DNA of 64,000 bases from Thalassospira mesophila (GTDB taxonomy: Bacteria > Pseudomonadota > Alphaproteobacteria > Rhodospirillales > Thalassospiraceae), in the NCBI RefSeq assembly GCF_002115755.1, contig NZ_JFKA01000015.1, positions 1-64,000 on the forward strand, in the 5' to 3' direction. Positions 53,416-63,650 of the stretch are shown here, one piece after another (within the stretch, counting starts at the first letter, position 1; each line of letters starts with the position of its first letter). The notes under the pieces are model-generated. The model did not search any database. It was given only the letters and a program-made list of their open reading frames with translations, and had not been told where the DNA came from. The position numbers and the translations under genes were made by a program.

Positions 53416-54756
53416 TTAGTCAACCTGGGTTTCGACCATCTGCTTGTTGAAATAAAGCGCGATCAGCGTACAGATCGCGCCCGATAACAGATAAGCCCCC
53501 ACCATGATCAGACCAAACCGGTCACACAGGAACAAGGCGACCAGCGGGGCAAAGCCGGCCCCGATCAGCCAGGCAAGGTCCGATGTGATGGCCGACCCGG
53601 TATAGCGGTATTGCTGGCGGAAGTTTGATGCCAGGGCACCGGCCGCCTGACCAAAGGACAGGCCCAGCACGGCAAAGCCGCCCAGAACAATAATGTCTTC
53701 GCCAATGGCCCCGGCCTGATAGAGGAACGGGGTGGCAAAACTGCCCACACCAATGATAACCGCACAAATGCCCAGCAATTTACGCCGTCCGATCCGGTCG
53801 GCAATAATGCCCGATGCGGCAATGGTGCCCATGCCGATAACCGCGCCGATCAGCTGGATAATCAGGAACCGGCCCACGGAATGGTCGGTATAAAGGTTGA
53901 CCCAGCTTAACGGAAACACGGTAACCAGATGAAACAGGGCATAACTTGCCAGCGGCAAAAACGCCCCCATCAGGATGGTGCGACCGTGAACCTTGAAGGT
54001 GTCGGTGACACGCACGGCCTGAAGTTCGTTCTGGTCAAGCAAATGGCCAAATTCGGTGGTTGCTACCAGCCGCAGACGGGCAAACAACGCCACCACATTG
54101 ATGGCAAAGGCGACAAAGAAGGCATAACGCCAGCCCCAGTCCATAAAGTCGGCATCGCTTAGCGTCATTAAGAAATAGGCGAACAGCCCGGCAGCCACAA
54201 TAAAGCCCAGCGGTGCGCCCAGTTGTGGCATCATCGCGTACCAGCCCTTGCGGTTTTGCGGGGCATTAAGGGCCAGAAGGGATGCCAGCCCGTCCCATGC
54301 GCCGCCAAGGGCAAGTCCCTGGGCAAAACGGAAGGCGCAAAGCAGGTAAATCCCCAATACGCCAGCACTTTCATAGCTGGGTATAAAGGCGATGGCGACG
54401 GTGGAACCACCAAGCAGGAACATTGCAACTGTGAGTTTTGCCCCGCGCCCGTAACGCCGGTCAACCGCCATGAACAAAAGCGACCCTGCCGGACGGGCAA
54501 TGAACGCAAGTGAAAAAATGGCGAAGGAATAAAGCGTTCCGGTGACCGGATCGTCAGCCGGGAACAGAAGGCGGGGAAATACAATTACTGCTGCAATGCA
54601 ATATGTGAAAAAGTCGAAAAACTCCGACGTGCGACCAATAATGACACCCAAAGCGATCTTGCCGGGGTCGACCTGGGTACGCGTTGAAAGCTGGCGAACA
54701 TCACGCTCGAGTTGTGAGGAGGACGCCGCTGCGTAGGACTCACTGGGATAACTCAT
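53416..54756 (-). CDS. MFS transporter, metabolite:H+ symporter (MHS) type
   Basis: This 446-aa protein has twelve hydrophobic segments and the MHS signature near residue 40: GRTSEFFDFFTYCIAAVIVFP; motif A is DRRYGRGAKL. MHS carriers import organic acids such as shikimate, citrate or alpha-ketoglutarate. The substrate is unknown. The start ATG at 54756 has GGGAGGGG upstream. It is a single gene divergent from cyoA. Confidence 0.87.
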   Translation of the reverse strand: MSYPSESYAAASSSQLERDVRQLSTRTQVDPGKIALGVIIGRTSEFFDFFTYCIAAVIVFPRLLFPADDPVTGTLYSFAIFSLAFIARPAGSLLFMAVDRRYGRGAKLTVAMFLLGGSTVAIAFIPSYESAGVLGIYLLCAFRFAQGLALGGAWDGLASLLALNAPQNRKGWYAMMPQLGAPLGFIVAAGLFAYFLMTLSDADFMDWGWRYAFFVAFAINVVALFARLRLVATTEFGHLLDQNELQAVRVTDTFKVHGRTILMGAFLPLASYALFHLVTVFPLSWVNLYTDHSVGRFLIIQLIGAVIGMGTIAASGIIADRIGRRKLLGICAVIIGVGSFATPFLYQAGAIGEDIIVLGGFAVLGLSFGQAAGALASNFRQQYRYTGSAITSDLAWLIGAGFAPLVALFLCDRFGLIMVGAYLLSGAICTLIALYFNKQMVETQVD

Positions 54757-55150
54757 TATACCCCTCCCTTATGTTTTATGACCTTTATGGTTGGGTCAAA
54801 GCCAGATTTGGAATTGGTCTTAAAACAACTATGAGCCTGTAAATCATTGGTGTCAAATCGCCTCTTGATTGGGAATAGCACTTATGACGCACAGGCATGG
54901 CAAATGTGGCGGAAAAGCTGGGGTGCCGGGGTTGACAAAATTGGCTGTCGGATGTAGCAATCCTGCCACTGGTTGGAATTTGACCAGCTTAATTTTCGTC
55001 AGACATGGCGGTTCGTTATCGTCATGTTTTTGAAACTAAATCCGGGAACGACAGGTAATTGACGTGATTGGGGCTCTTGGGGCGCAATCCGGATATTGCT
55101 GTTTTGTTTGCAAATGGTCTCGTCCTGAGACTGGTCAAAAGATCAAGCGT
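54757..55150. other. Divergent promoter region between the MHS gene and cyoA
   Basis: There are no genes; a frame open from 55064 only extends cyoA. TTGACA (54932-54937) with TAGCAA 17 bases later may be the cyo promoter. No convincing FNR/ANR box was seen (TTGAT at 54863 lacks a partner half). Confidence 0.4.
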
Positions 55151-56200
55151 ATGTCATCAAAACTTTCACGCGGCCTGCTGATTGCACCTCTTTTGCTTCT
55201 GTTAAACGGATGCAATCTGGTTGTGATGCACCCCTCGGGCGACGTTGCGGTGCAGCAACGCGACCTGATTATTATCTCCAGCATTCTGATGCTGATCATC
55301 ATCATTCCGGTGATGGCACTGACAGTGTTTTTTGCCTGGAAATATCGCCAGTCAAACAAAGAGGCGGAATACGAGCCGAACTGGCATCATTCCACCCGTC
55401 TTGAAGTGATCATTTGGTCTGCGCCGCTGCTTATCATTATTGCCTTGGGCGCGATTACCTGGGTCAGCACGCATACGCTGGATCCGTATCGCCCGCTCGA
55501 TCGGCTTGATGCGTCGCGGCCTGTGACGCAGGACATGAAACCGCTGACCGTTGAAGTCGTTTCCATGAACTGGAAGTGGCTGTTCATTTACCCGGAACTT
55601 GGCATTGCCACGGTTAACGAAATGGCAGCCCCGGTTGATGTGCCGATCAATTTCAAGATTACGTCTTCGTCGATCATGAACTCCTTCTATATTCCTGCCC
55701 TTGCCGGTCAGATCTATGCGATGGCGGGTATGGAAACGAAGCTGCACGCTGTGATCAACAAGGAAGGTGTCTATAAAGGCTTCTCCGCGAACTATAGCGG
55801 GGCCGGTTTTTCGGACATGCATTTCAAGTTTCACGGTATGAAGCAGGCCGATTTCGACCAATGGGTTGAAAAGGTGAAGTCTGACGGCGAAGGTGATCTT
55901 GATCGGGCGCATTATCTGGATCTGGCGAAGCCGACCACGGCAGAGCCGGTACACTATTACAATGGTGTCGACCCGGATTTGTTTAATGCGGTGGTTAACA
56001 TGTGCGTCGACAAGTCCAAGATGTGCATGAACGAGATGATGATGATCGATGCCCAGAATGGTCACGCGGGCGGCATGCCGCACGGGGAGCATTCACAAGC
56101 AGGCGAGCCGACGGCCGATATGTCACATGGCGAACATTCCCCCGAAAGTGCGCCAATGGCGGGCATGTCGGACGATGGCGCCACGGCACAGAAGCCCTGA
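55151..56200 (+). CDS. cyoA: Cytochrome bo3 ubiquinol oxidase subunit II
   Basis: The 349-aa lipoprotein has the lipobox LLLNGC near residue 20, two further membrane helices (IIISSILMLIIIIPVMALTVFF; VIIWSAPLLIIIALGAITWV) and a periplasmic cupredoxin domain. Where cytochrome c oxidases have the CuA cysteines it reads SANYSGAGFSDMHF, so it is a quinol oxidase. The tail is His/Met-rich (HAGGMPHGEH; MSHGEHSPES), possibly copper-binding. The ATG at 55151 was chosen to open the signal peptide; the frame starts at 55064. First gene of cyoABCD. Confidence 0.95.
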   Translation: MSSKLSRGLLIAPLLLLLNGCNLVVMHPSGDVAVQQRDLIIISSILMLIIIIPVMALTVFFAWKYRQSNKEAEYEPNWHHSTRLEVIIWSAPLLIIIALGAITWVSTHTLDPYRPLDRLDASRPVTQDMKPLTVEVVSMNWKWLFIYPELGIATVNEMAAPVDVPINFKITSSSIMNSFYIPALAGQIYAMAGMETKLHAVINKEGVYKGFSANYSGAGFSDMHFKFHGMKQADFDQWVEKVKSDGEGDLDRAHYLDLAKPTTAEPVHYYNGVDPDLFNAVVNMCVDKSKMCMNEMMMIDAQNGHAGGMPHGEHSQAGEPTADMSHGEHSPESAPMAGMSDDGATAQKP

Positions 56201-56275
56201 TCGAACCGCGATCCTAATTTATCGGACCTTGGCGGCTGTGCCTGGCACAGCCGCATTGAAAAGAAGAGTAAACCG

Positions 56276-58279
56276 ATGCCTTCAAATCCGGATCTGTTAA
56301 AGTTGATCTTTGGTCGGCTTTCCCTTGATTCATTTCCCTACCATGAACCCATTCTGGTCGTGACCTTTATTGGTGTGATGATTGGTGGCCTGGCGGTGCT
56401 GGGCGCAATCACCTATTTCGGCAAATGGACCTATTTGTGGCAGGAATGGATTACCAGCGTTGATCATAAAAAGATCGGCGTGATGTATATCATTCTCGGC
56501 CTGATCATGCTGTTGCGCGGTTTTTCCGATGCGCTGATGATGCGCGCGCAACAGGCAATGGCGTTTGGCGACTCGGCCGGGTTTTTGCCGCCGCACCATT
56601 ATGACCAGGTCTTCACCGCGCATGGCGTGATCATGATCTTCTTTGCAGCAATGCCGTTCGTCACCGGTTTGATGAACTTTGTTGTGCCGCTGCAAATTGG
56701 TGCGCGCGACGTATCGTTTCCGTATCTGAACAATTTCAGTTTCTGGATGACGGCCGCTGGCGCGATGATCATTATGATTTCGCTGTTTGTTGGTGAATTT
56801 GCAAAAACCGGCTGGCTGGCTTATCCGCCGCTGTCCGATATTTCGCATAGTCCCGGGGTTGGCGTTGATTATTACATCTGGGGCCTGCAGGTCGCCGGTC
56901 TGGGCACCCTGCTTTCCGGGGTTAACCTGATCGCGACGATTGTTAAAATGCGCGCGCCGGGCATGTCGATGATGAAGATGCCGGTTTTCACCTGGACCGC
57001 ACTTTGCACCAACGTTCTGATCGTGGCAGCGTTTCCGGTTTTGACCGCTGTTTTAGCCCTGCTTTCCCTTGACCGTTATGTCGGCACCCATTTCTTTACC
57101 AATGATATGGGCGGCAACGTGATGATGTATATCAACCTGATCTGGATCTGGGGTCACCCCGAGGTGTACATCCTGATCCTGCCTTGCTTTGGTGTATTTT
57201 CTGAAGTCGTTGCGACCTTCTGCGGCAAGCGTCTGTTTGGCTACAGCTCGATGGTCTATGCGACCGTGGTGATCACGATCCTGTCCTATCTGGTCTGGCT
57301 GCATCACTTCTTCACCATGGGCTCTGGCGCGAGTGTGAACTCGTTCTTTGGTATCACCACCATGATCATTTCGATCCCGACGGGCGCGAAAATGTTCAAC
57401 TGGCTGTTTACCATGTATAAGGGCCGCATCCGGTTTGAAGTGCCGATGCTGTGGACCATCGGCTTTATGCTGACCTTTGTTATCGGTGGCATGACCGGCG
57501 TTCTTCTTGCCGTGCCGCCGGCCGACTTTGTTCTGCATAACAGCCTGTTCCTGATTGCACATTTCCATAACGTGATCATTGGTGGCGTGGTGTTCGGTGT
57601 TTTCGCCGGTATCACCTACTGGTTCCCGAAAGCGTTCGGTTTCAAGCTTGATCCGTTCTGGGGCAAAATGTCGTTCTGGTTCTGGTTTATCGGCTTCTAT
57701 TTCGCTTTCATGCCGCTTTATGTTCTCGGCCTGATGGGCGTTACCCGTCGTTTGAACCATTTCGATGATCCGTCCTTGCAAATCTGGTTCATCATTGCCG
57801 CCTTTGGCGCGGTTCTGATTGCCGTTGGCATTGCGTCTTTCGTGATCCAGATCGTTGTCAGTGTCATGCGCCGCGAACAGCTGCGCGATGAAACCGGCGA
57901 TCCCTGGCATGGCCGGACCCTGGAATGGTCGACCTCGTCGCCGCCGCCTGAATATAACTATGCCTTCACGCCGGTGGTTTATGACCATGATGCGTGGTGG
58001 GATATGCAGCAGCGCGGCTTTGTCCGTCCGACCGAAGGCTTTAAATCCATCCACATGCCGAAAGGCACGGGGGCGGGGGCCATCATCGCTGCCCTGGCCG
58101 TGGCACTTGGCTTTGGCATGGTGTGGCATATGTGGTGGCTTGCCATCCTGGCATTTGTCGGCATGATCGCTGTCGCCATCGGGCATTCGTTCAATTACGA
58201 CCGTGACTTCCACATCCCTGCGGAAGAAGTGATCGAGACCGAAGAAGCACGTACCAAGCTTCTGGCAAAACAGGCGTGA
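56276..58279 (+). CDS. cyoB: Cytochrome bo3 ubiquinol oxidase subunit I
   Basis: This 667-aa catalytic subunit carries haem b, haem o3 and CuB. Key sequences are [14 protein letters not shown] with the low-spin haem ligand His, [13 protein letters not shown] with the CuB His, Tyr cross-link and proton-channel Glu, WLHHFFTMG with two CuB His, and HFHNVIIGG with the haem ligands. It pumps protons while reducing oxygen. Length equals E. coli CyoB (663 aa). Confidence 0.97.
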   Translation: MPSNPDLLKLIFGRLSLDSFPYHEPILVVTFIGVMIGGLAVLGAITYFGKWTYLWQEWITSVDHKKIGVMYIILGLIMLLRGFSDALMMRAQQAMAFGDSAGFLPPHHYDQVFTAHGVIMIFFAAMPFVTGLMNFVVPLQIGARDVSFPYLNNFSFWMTAAGAMIIMISLFVGEFAKTGWLAYPPLSDISHSPGVGVDYYIWGLQVAGLGTLLSGVNLIATIVKMRAPGMSMMKMPVFTWTALCTNVLIVAAFPVLTAVLALLSLDRYVGTHFFTNDMGGNVMMYINLIWIWGHPEVYILILPCFGVFSEVVATFCGKRLFGYSSMVYATVVITILSYLVWLHHFFTMGSGASVNSFFGITTMIISIPTGAKMFNWLFTMYKGRIRFEVPMLWTIGFMLTFVIGGMTGVLLAVPPADFVLHNSLFLIAHFHNVIIGGVVFGVFAGITYWFPKAFGFKLDPFWGKMSFWFWFIGFYFAFMPLYVLGLMGVTRRLNHFDDPSLQIWFIIAAFGAVLIAVGIASFVIQIVVSVMRREQLRDETGDPWHGRTLEWSTSSPPPEYNYAFTPVVYDHDAWWDMQQRGFVRPTEGFKSIHMPKGTGAGAIIAALAVALGFGMVWHMWWLAILAFVGMIAVAIGHSFNYDRDFHIPAEEVIETEEARTKLLAKQA

Positions 58280-58289
58280 GAACTCGATA

Positions 58290-58913
58290 ATGGCTACGCA
58301 AACCGCCGTTCATGAAACGCAAACGCCGGTCTTCCTTGCCAAGGAAGAACCGCACGCGCCAAGCAGTACGATGCTTGGATTCTGGATCTATCTGATGAGC
58401 GATTGCCTCATCTTTGCGGTCCTGTTCGCAACCCACGGGGTGCTTGGCCGCAATTATGCGGCCGGGCCCGGCCCGAAAGAGCTGTTTGATCTGCCGCTGG
58501 TGGCGATCAACACCTCGATGCTTTTGTTTTCGTCCATCACCTATGGCTTTGCCATGCTGGCGATGGCAAAGGATAAAAAGCAGGCAACACTGGTCTGGCT
58601 TGGTATTACCGGGCTGTTCGGGGCTGCTTTCGTCGGGCTGGAACTGTTCGAGTTCTCGCACATGATCATGGAAGGGGCCGGTCCGCAGCGCAGCGCGTTT
58701 CTGTCCTCTTTCTTTACCCTGGTTGGCACCCACGGAACCCACGTTACGGTCGGTATTATCTGGCTGATTACGTTGATGGTTCAGGTTGGCAAATATGGCC
58801 TCGGCGCAGCAAACAAACGCCGCCTGATGTGCCTTAGCCTGTTCTGGCACTTCCTGGATGTGATCTGGATCGGGGTGTTTTCATTCGTCTATCTGATGGG
58901 AGTTCTGGGATGA
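58290..58913 (+). CDS. cyoC: Cytochrome bo3 ubiquinol oxidase subunit III
   Basis: This 207-aa protein has five hydrophobic helices and the COX3-like GTHGTHVTVGIIWLITLMVQ segment, with FWHFLDVIWIGVFSFVYLMG at the C-terminus. It lies 10 bases after cyoB and overlaps cyoD by ATGA. Confidence 0.95.
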   Translation: MATQTAVHETQTPVFLAKEEPHAPSSTMLGFWIYLMSDCLIFAVLFATHGVLGRNYAAGPGPKELFDLPLVAINTSMLLFSSITYGFAMLAMAKDKKQATLVWLGITGLFGAAFVGLELFEFSHMIMEGAGPQRSAFLSSFFTLVGTHGTHVTVGIIWLITLMVQVGKYGLGAANKRRLMCLSLFWHFLDVIWIGVFSFVYLMGVLG

Positions 58914-59311
58914 CATCGCACGCGACTGAACATTCCACCGGACATGACGGGCATGATCATGGCCACACCGAAACCGAAGGACATGGCTCGTTCAAGGAAT
59001 ATCTGACCGGGTTTATCCTGTCGGTTATCCTGACCGCGATCCCGTTCTGGCTGGTGATGGGGGATGTGATTTCAAGCCCGACCGGAACCGCCCTTGCCGT
59101 GATGTTGCTGGCCGTTGTGCAGATTGTGGTTCACATGATCTATTTCCTGCACATGAACAGCAAATCCGAAGGCGGCTGGACCATGCTGGCGCTGATCTTT
59201 ACCATCGTGATTGTGGCGATTGCCATTAGCGGTTCATTGTGGGTGATGTATCATCTCAACACCAACATGATGCCCGCCATGACCGAAGGTATGATGAAAA
59301 CCATGCCGTAA
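58910..59311 (+). CDS. cyoD: Cytochrome bo3 ubiquinol oxidase subunit IV
   Basis: This 133-aa protein has a His-rich N-terminus (HSTGHDGHDHGHTETEGH) and three membrane helices (FILSVILTAIPFWLVMG; AVMLLAVVQIVVHMIYFLHM; LALIFTIVIVAIAISGSLWV). It helps assemble the CuB centre. The His-rich start may bind metal. Confidence 0.93.
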   Translation: MTSHATEHSTGHDGHDHGHTETEGHGSFKEYLTGFILSVILTAIPFWLVMGDVISSPTGTALAVMLLAVVQIVVHMIYFLHMNSKSEGGWTMLALIFTIVIVAIAISGSLWVMYHLNTNMMPAMTEGMMKTMP

Positions 59312-59331
59312 CGGGCCCGGTTTTGAAATTC

Positions 59332-59365
59332 AAGGCGCGGCGGGGAAACCTGGCGCGCCTTTTTT
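59332..59365 (+). terminator. Terminator/attenuator between cyoD and SURF1
   Basis: AAGGCGCG (59332-59339) and CGCGCCTT (59354-59361) pair, followed by TTTTTT. It should reduce read-through into the SURF1 gene. Confidence 0.7.
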
Positions 59366-59396
59366 GTTTAGGGTGCTTAACCGAAAGTGTTGTTTT

Positions 59397-60176
59397 ATGA
59401 CACAGCCGTCATCGTCAAATGCTGCCCCGCCAGCCGAAAAACCGGCCCCGCAACGCGCGCTTGCGACCCGCATTATCATTGGTTTCATCGCGCTGGCCCT
59501 GTTTTGCGGGTTCATCGCCCTTGGCGTGTGGCAAGTGGAAAGACGGGCATGGAAACTGGCCCTGATTGACCGGGTGACAACACGGGTGGCGGCCCCGGCC
59601 GCCCTGGCACCGGGCCGTGCCGACTGGGCCGGTATTAATGCGAAAAACGATGAATATCGCCATGTTACCGTGACCGGGCATTTCCTTAATGATCAGGAAA
59701 CAGCGGTGTATGCCGCCACCGATTATGGTGCCGGTTTTTGGGTGATGACGCCGCTTGAACGCGACGACAGCGACACCATTGTTATGGTTAATCGCGGCTT
59801 TGTACCAACCGACCATAAAGATGCCGCGACGCGCAGACAGGGCCAGCCCGATGGCACGGTCCGTGTCACCGGGCTGTTGCGGATGGACGAGGCGGACGGA
59901 ACCGCCCTGCGCGATAATGTGCCGCAAGATAACCGCTGGTATTCGCGCGATGTAAAGGCGATGGCGCAGTTTCACGGGCTGGAGCCTGCCAATGTTGCCC
60001 CCTATTTCATTGATGCCGATAACAGCAAAAATCCCGGCGGGTTGCCCTTGGGCGGGCTGACCCGGATTACCTTTCACAACAGCCACCTGATTTATGCCAT
60101 TACATGGTTTGCACTGGCCCTGATGGTGGCGGCAGGGGCGGTTTTTGCCCTGCGCAGCGGCAAAAGGCGGGATTAA
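59397..60176 (+). CDS. SURF1-family oxidase assembly protein
   Basis: This 259-aa protein has an N-terminal helix (IIIGFIALALFCGFIALGVWQVERR, with the family motif LGxWQxxR) and a C-terminal helix (SHLIYAITWFALALMVAAGAV, motif H-x-x-YAxTWF), with a periplasmic domain between. SURF1 helps insert haem into haem-copper oxidases, fitting its place after cyoD. The ATG at 59397 lies beyond the terminator; an in-frame TTG at 59364 is within its T-run and unlikely. Confidence 0.9.
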   Translation: MTQPSSSNAAPPAEKPAPQRALATRIIIGFIALALFCGFIALGVWQVERRAWKLALIDRVTTRVAAPAALAPGRADWAGINAKNDEYRHVTVTGHFLNDQETAVYAATDYGAGFWVMTPLERDDSDTIVMVNRGFVPTDHKDAATRRQGQPDGTVRVTGLLRMDEADGTALRDNVPQDNRWYSRDVKAMAQFHGLEPANVAPYFIDADNSKNPGGLPLGGLTRITFHNSHLIYAITWFALALMVAAGAVFALRSGKRRD

Positions 60177-60328
60177 TTCGCGCCAGTTTACGTGTTGCTT
60201 CTGTGTCCGGTCGGGGCTGGCTGGCATGTGATAATGCGTTTTGAACGTGCAATTCCGGGCTTTGATTGCTATAACATGATGGTCGTCATGAATAATGCGA
60301 TGCGCATGTGTGATGGAAGGATCCTGTT

Positions 60329-60814
60329 TTGTCTGGCAATGACCCGCAACTGCCACAGCTTTATCTGGAAGATTTAACCGTTGGCCAACGGTTTGAAAGC
60401 GCGACCCACAAACTTGACGCCGAGCAGATTATTGCCTTTGCCCGCCAGTTTGACCCGCAACCGTTTCATCTTGATGCCGAGGCCGCCAAAAGCACGCTGT
60501 TTGGCGGGCTGGCGGCCAGTGGCTGGCACACGGCTGCGCTGACCATGAAGCTGATTGTGCAATCGACCCCGTTTTCGCGCGGGGTGATTGGCCGCAATGT
60601 TGTGGTCAAATGGCCGCGCCCGACCCGACCGGATGATGTTTTGCATGTCGAAAGCGAAATATTGTCCATTACGCCGTCGCAAAGCCGGCGCGACCGGGGG
60701 CGAGTGGTGATGAAAAGCCTGACGATGACTGCCCGTGGCGATGTGGTGCAGGAGCTTGAAGCGACCATCGTGGTGCCGCGTCAACCGGTGACGGAGGCAG
60801 CACCATGCGTGTAA
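60329..60814 (+). CDS. MaoC-family dehydratase
   Basis: This 161-aa hot-dog fold protein has the hydratase-2 signature region FARQFDPQPFHLDAEAA, with catalytic Asp/His, followed by GGLAASGWHTAALTMKL. It probably hydrates or dehydrates an acyl-CoA. The start is TTG at 60329 with GGAAGGA seven bases upstream. It overlaps the TetR gene by ten bases, so the two are co-transcribed. Confidence 0.85.
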   Translation: MSGNDPQLPQLYLEDLTVGQRFESATHKLDAEQIIAFARQFDPQPFHLDAEAAKSTLFGGLAASGWHTAALTMKLIVQSTPFSRGVIGRNVVVKWPRPTRPDDVLHVESEILSITPSQSRRDRGRVVMKSLTMTARGDVVQELEATIVVPRQPVTEAAPCV

Positions 60815-61392
60815 GCCGGGAACAGGCCGCTGAAAACAGGGTGCGGATTTTGGAAGTAGCCTCGCGCCTGTTTCGCGAGAAGGGTTTCGACGGGATTGGT
60901 CTGGCCGATATCATGAAGGCCGCCGGGTTGACCCATGGCGGGTTTTACGGCCATTTCAAATCCAAGCTGGATCTGGAGGCCGAGGCCAGCCGGGCCACCC
61001 TTGATAAAACCCGCCTTCACTGGCAACGCCGCCTTGAGAGCAACCCCGATAACCCGCTGGGCGCGTTAATAGATGGTTATCTCAGTGAAGCCCAGCGCGA
61101 TGATCCCGGAACAGGCTGTGCCTTTGCGGCCCTTGCGCCTGATGCCACCCGCCACGGCGAGGTGGTAAAAGCCGCCTTTTCCGACGGGCTGGAACCGCTT
61201 ATCGATATGGTAGCGCAGGCCGTGCCCGATATGCCAGGTGATGATGGCGACGCCAGACGGGCCGAGGCATTGTCGGTGATATCGGAAATGGTTGGGGCGC
61301 TGGTGCTGGCACGGATGGTATCAAGCGGGGATTTATCTGACGAAATTCTGGATGCCTCAAAAGCCCATCTGAAACAGCGCGGTTCTTTGTGA
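60805..61392 (+). CDS. TetR-family transcriptional regulator
   Basis: This 195-aa protein has an N-terminal helix-turn-helix (RILEVASRLFREKGFDGIGLADIMKAAGLTHGGFYGHFKSK, about 14-54) and a helical ligand domain of the LmrA/YxaF type. It overlaps maoC and probably controls this pair or a nearby gene. Confidence 0.9.
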   Translation: MRVSREQAAENRVRILEVASRLFREKGFDGIGLADIMKAAGLTHGGFYGHFKSKLDLEAEASRATLDKTRLHWQRRLESNPDNPLGALIDGYLSEAQRDDPGTGCAFAALAPDATRHGEVVKAAFSDGLEPLIDMVAQAVPDMPGDDGDARRAEALSVISEMVGALVLARMVSSGDLSDEILDASKAHLKQRGSL

Positions 61393-61555
61393 TACCCACA
61401 GGGCGACTTCCGGGTAGCTGTTGAAATTATTGACAAACAGGCTGGTCGCGGCTTGCGGGAATGGCTAATGTGAGGGAACCCGATTTGGTGCGCCAGCTTT
61501 CCCCGTTACCGGGGGCTGTCGGGCGCGCCGTTCCCCATGCCAAGGTTTGCCCCAT

Positions 61556-62548
61556 ATGCTTTTATCCCTGTCCGATGCCCGCCAACTGGTGATTGATACC
61601 CTTGTTCGCAATAATGTTTCTGCGCCCAATGCTGCTTCTGTGGCAACGGCGCTGGTGGCGGCCGAGGCCGCAGGGCAGGGCGGGCATGGCCTGCGCCGGG
61701 TCGAAGCCTATAGCAAGCAGGCCCGTGCCGGTAAAACCGACGGCCAGGTAACGCCAACCTTTTCGCGCCCGGCACCGGGTGTTCTTGCCGTTGATGCGGC
61801 CTTTGGCTTTGCGTATCCCGCGCTTGATATTGCCGTGGCTGAATTGCCCGATATCGCCCGTTCGCAGGGCATTGCCCTGGCATCCATTCGCCGGTCGCAC
61901 CATGCCGGTGTGATGGGTTTAACGGTGGAGCGGTTTGCCCAGCAGGGGCTGGTGGCGATTATGGTGGCCAATGCCCCGGCCGCGATGGCCCCGTGGGGCG
62001 GGCTGCGGCCAATGTATGGCACCAACCCGCTGGCTTTTGCCACCCCGGTGCCCGGCAGTGATCCGATTGTGGTTGATCTGGCCCTGTCCAAGGTGGCGCG
62101 CGGTAAAATTATGGCCGCCAAGCAAAAGGGCAGCGATATTCCCGAAGGCTGGGCGTTTGACCGCGACGGCAACCCCACCACCGATGCCAACGCGGCCCTT
62201 GCCGGAACCATGGTGCCCGCAGGGGATGCCAAAGGGGCGGCTTTGGCCCTGATGGTGGAAATATTATCCGCCGGGTTGACCGGCGCCCTTTTTTCGCACG
62301 AGGCATCGTCGCTGTTTGATGACAAAGGCGCACCGCCCGCATTGGGGCACATGATTATCGCGATTGATCCCAAGGCAACCGCCCCCGGGTTTAACCCGCT
62401 GGAGCGTATTGCATATTTGGCAGGTGAAATTGCCAGCGACCCTGCCGTTCGCTTGCCCGGTCGTCGCGGGCAGGGCGCGCGCGCCACAGCCGCAGAAACC
62501 GGTATTGAGGTTGAAGACGACGTGATTGCCCTGATCAAGACCTTGTAA
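61556..62548 (+). CDS. Ldh-family NAD(P)-dependent oxidoreductase (malate/L-lactate dehydrogenase type)
   Basis: This 330-aa protein of the YlbC/DpkA/ComC superfamily has HGLRRVEAYSKQ near residue 45, RSHHAGVMGLTVERFA, YGTNPLAFATP and GDAKGAALALMVEIL. Members reduce 2-keto acids or cyclic imines. Whether it belongs with the galactonate genes 115 bases downstream is uncertain. The start is ATG at 61556 (TTG at 61547 is an alternative). Confidence 0.87.
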   Translation: MLLSLSDARQLVIDTLVRNNVSAPNAASVATALVAAEAAGQGGHGLRRVEAYSKQARAGKTDGQVTPTFSRPAPGVLAVDAAFGFAYPALDIAVAELPDIARSQGIALASIRRSHHAGVMGLTVERFAQQGLVAIMVANAPAAMAPWGGLRPMYGTNPLAFATPVPGSDPIVVDLALSKVARGKIMAAKQKGSDIPEGWAFDRDGNPTTDANAALAGTMVPAGDAKGAALALMVEILSAGLTGALFSHEASSLFDDKGAPPALGHMIIAIDPKATAPGFNPLERIAYLAGEIASDPAVRLPGRRGQGARATAAETGIEVEDDVIALIKTL

Positions 62549-62663
62549 AGATGGCAATATCTGCAAGGACAGTTTTCAATTTGCGGTATGTACATCGGGC
62601 CAAATCGGGTTTAATTGTATGAGGAAATAAAGAAACCCATCAATAAACAGCGGGCAGGTAAAC

Positions 62664-63605
62664 GTGGCAGCATCGCACCTTAAAATATCGGATCATCTTG
62701 GCTGGATTGCGGTTGACTGGGGCACATCCAATTTACGCCTGTGGGCAATGGATGGTGCTGGCGATATTCTGGCGCGGTGCGAGTCCGATCTGGGTTTAAA
62801 CAAAATTGCCGACGATGGTTTTGAAACCGTGCTGCGCGATCTGGTGGCGGACTGGTTGCCCGATGACAATGGTGCCGATAGCGCGATACCGGTGATTATA
62901 TGTGGTATGGCCGGGGCCAAACAGGGCTGGCGCGAAGCCCCTTATGCCAGCCTGCCAGCCCGTCCTGCATCGTTGGCGGCTGGCGCGGTGCAACCGCCTT
63001 TAAGCAAAGCCGGTTTGGCGGTTTATATATTGCCGGGCCTAAAGCAGGTGGATGACCCCGATGTGATGCGCGGCGAGGAAACCCAACTGGTGGGATTTAT
63101 GGCCGATAATTCCGATTTTGCCGGATGGGTCTGTTTGCCGGGCACCCACAGCAAATGGGCGCATATTGCCAATGGCACCATTACCGGTTTTCGCACCTAT
63201 ATGAGCGGCGAAGTTTTTGCCCTGTTATCGCAACAATCGATCCTGCGTCATTCAATGCAAGGGGCCGACGATGCGGTTGCCTTTGACAAAGCAGTAAAAG
63301 ATGTTGCCGTGCCTTCGGGCGATTTGTTGCATCGGCTTTTTACCATTCGTGCGGGCGGGCTGGTGGGGGCCAATGGCGGCCAAACCGGGGCGGCGCAATT
63401 GTCCGGTTTTGTCATTGGCAGCGAAATTGCCGACATTGTTGCACGGCTTGGCAAAGGCGATAGCATTGCCCTGATCGGGGATGGAAAGCTGGCGGTACGT
63501 TATCGTCAGGCTTTGTCGGTTCATGGATTTGATAGCGCGATTGTCGATGCCGAAGTGGCAACCTTGGGCGGGTTGCGCCGGGCCTATGCTGTTCTGACCA
63601 AATAA
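62664..63605 (+). CDS. dgoK: 2-dehydro-3-deoxygalactonokinase
   Basis: This 313-aa kinase has the N-terminal IAVDWGTSNLRLWAMD phosphate-binding start and ICGMAGAKQGWREAPYA, LPGLKQ, GEETQLVGF and CLPGTHSKWA, all typical of DgoK. It phosphorylates 2-keto-3-deoxygalactonate in the De Ley-Doudoroff pathway. The start is GTG at 62664. The aldolase gene follows 45 bases later. Confidence 0.93.
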   Translation: MAASHLKISDHLGWIAVDWGTSNLRLWAMDGAGDILARCESDLGLNKIADDGFETVLRDLVADWLPDDNGADSAIPVIICGMAGAKQGWREAPYASLPARPASLAAGAVQPPLSKAGLAVYILPGLKQVDDPDVMRGEETQLVGFMADNSDFAGWVCLPGTHSKWAHIANGTITGFRTYMSGEVFALLSQQSILRHSMQGADDAVAFDKAVKDVAVPSGDLLHRLFTIRAGGLVGANGGQTGAAQLSGFVIGSEIADIVARLGKGDSIALIGDGKLAVRYRQALSVHGFDSAIVDAEVATLGGLRRAYAVLTK

Positions 63606-63650
63606 AAACCGCCCGCATGGGAAAACGTTCTGACCGGAAAGGATAATGTG

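Noticed and set aside
54863-54876. FNR/ANR box upstream of cyoA
   Set aside because: TTGAT has no ATCAA partner at the right spacing.
57053-58213. 386-codon minus-strand frame opposite cyoB
   Set aside because: His/Asp/Gly-rich composition is the mirror of a membrane protein; no ribosome site or family.
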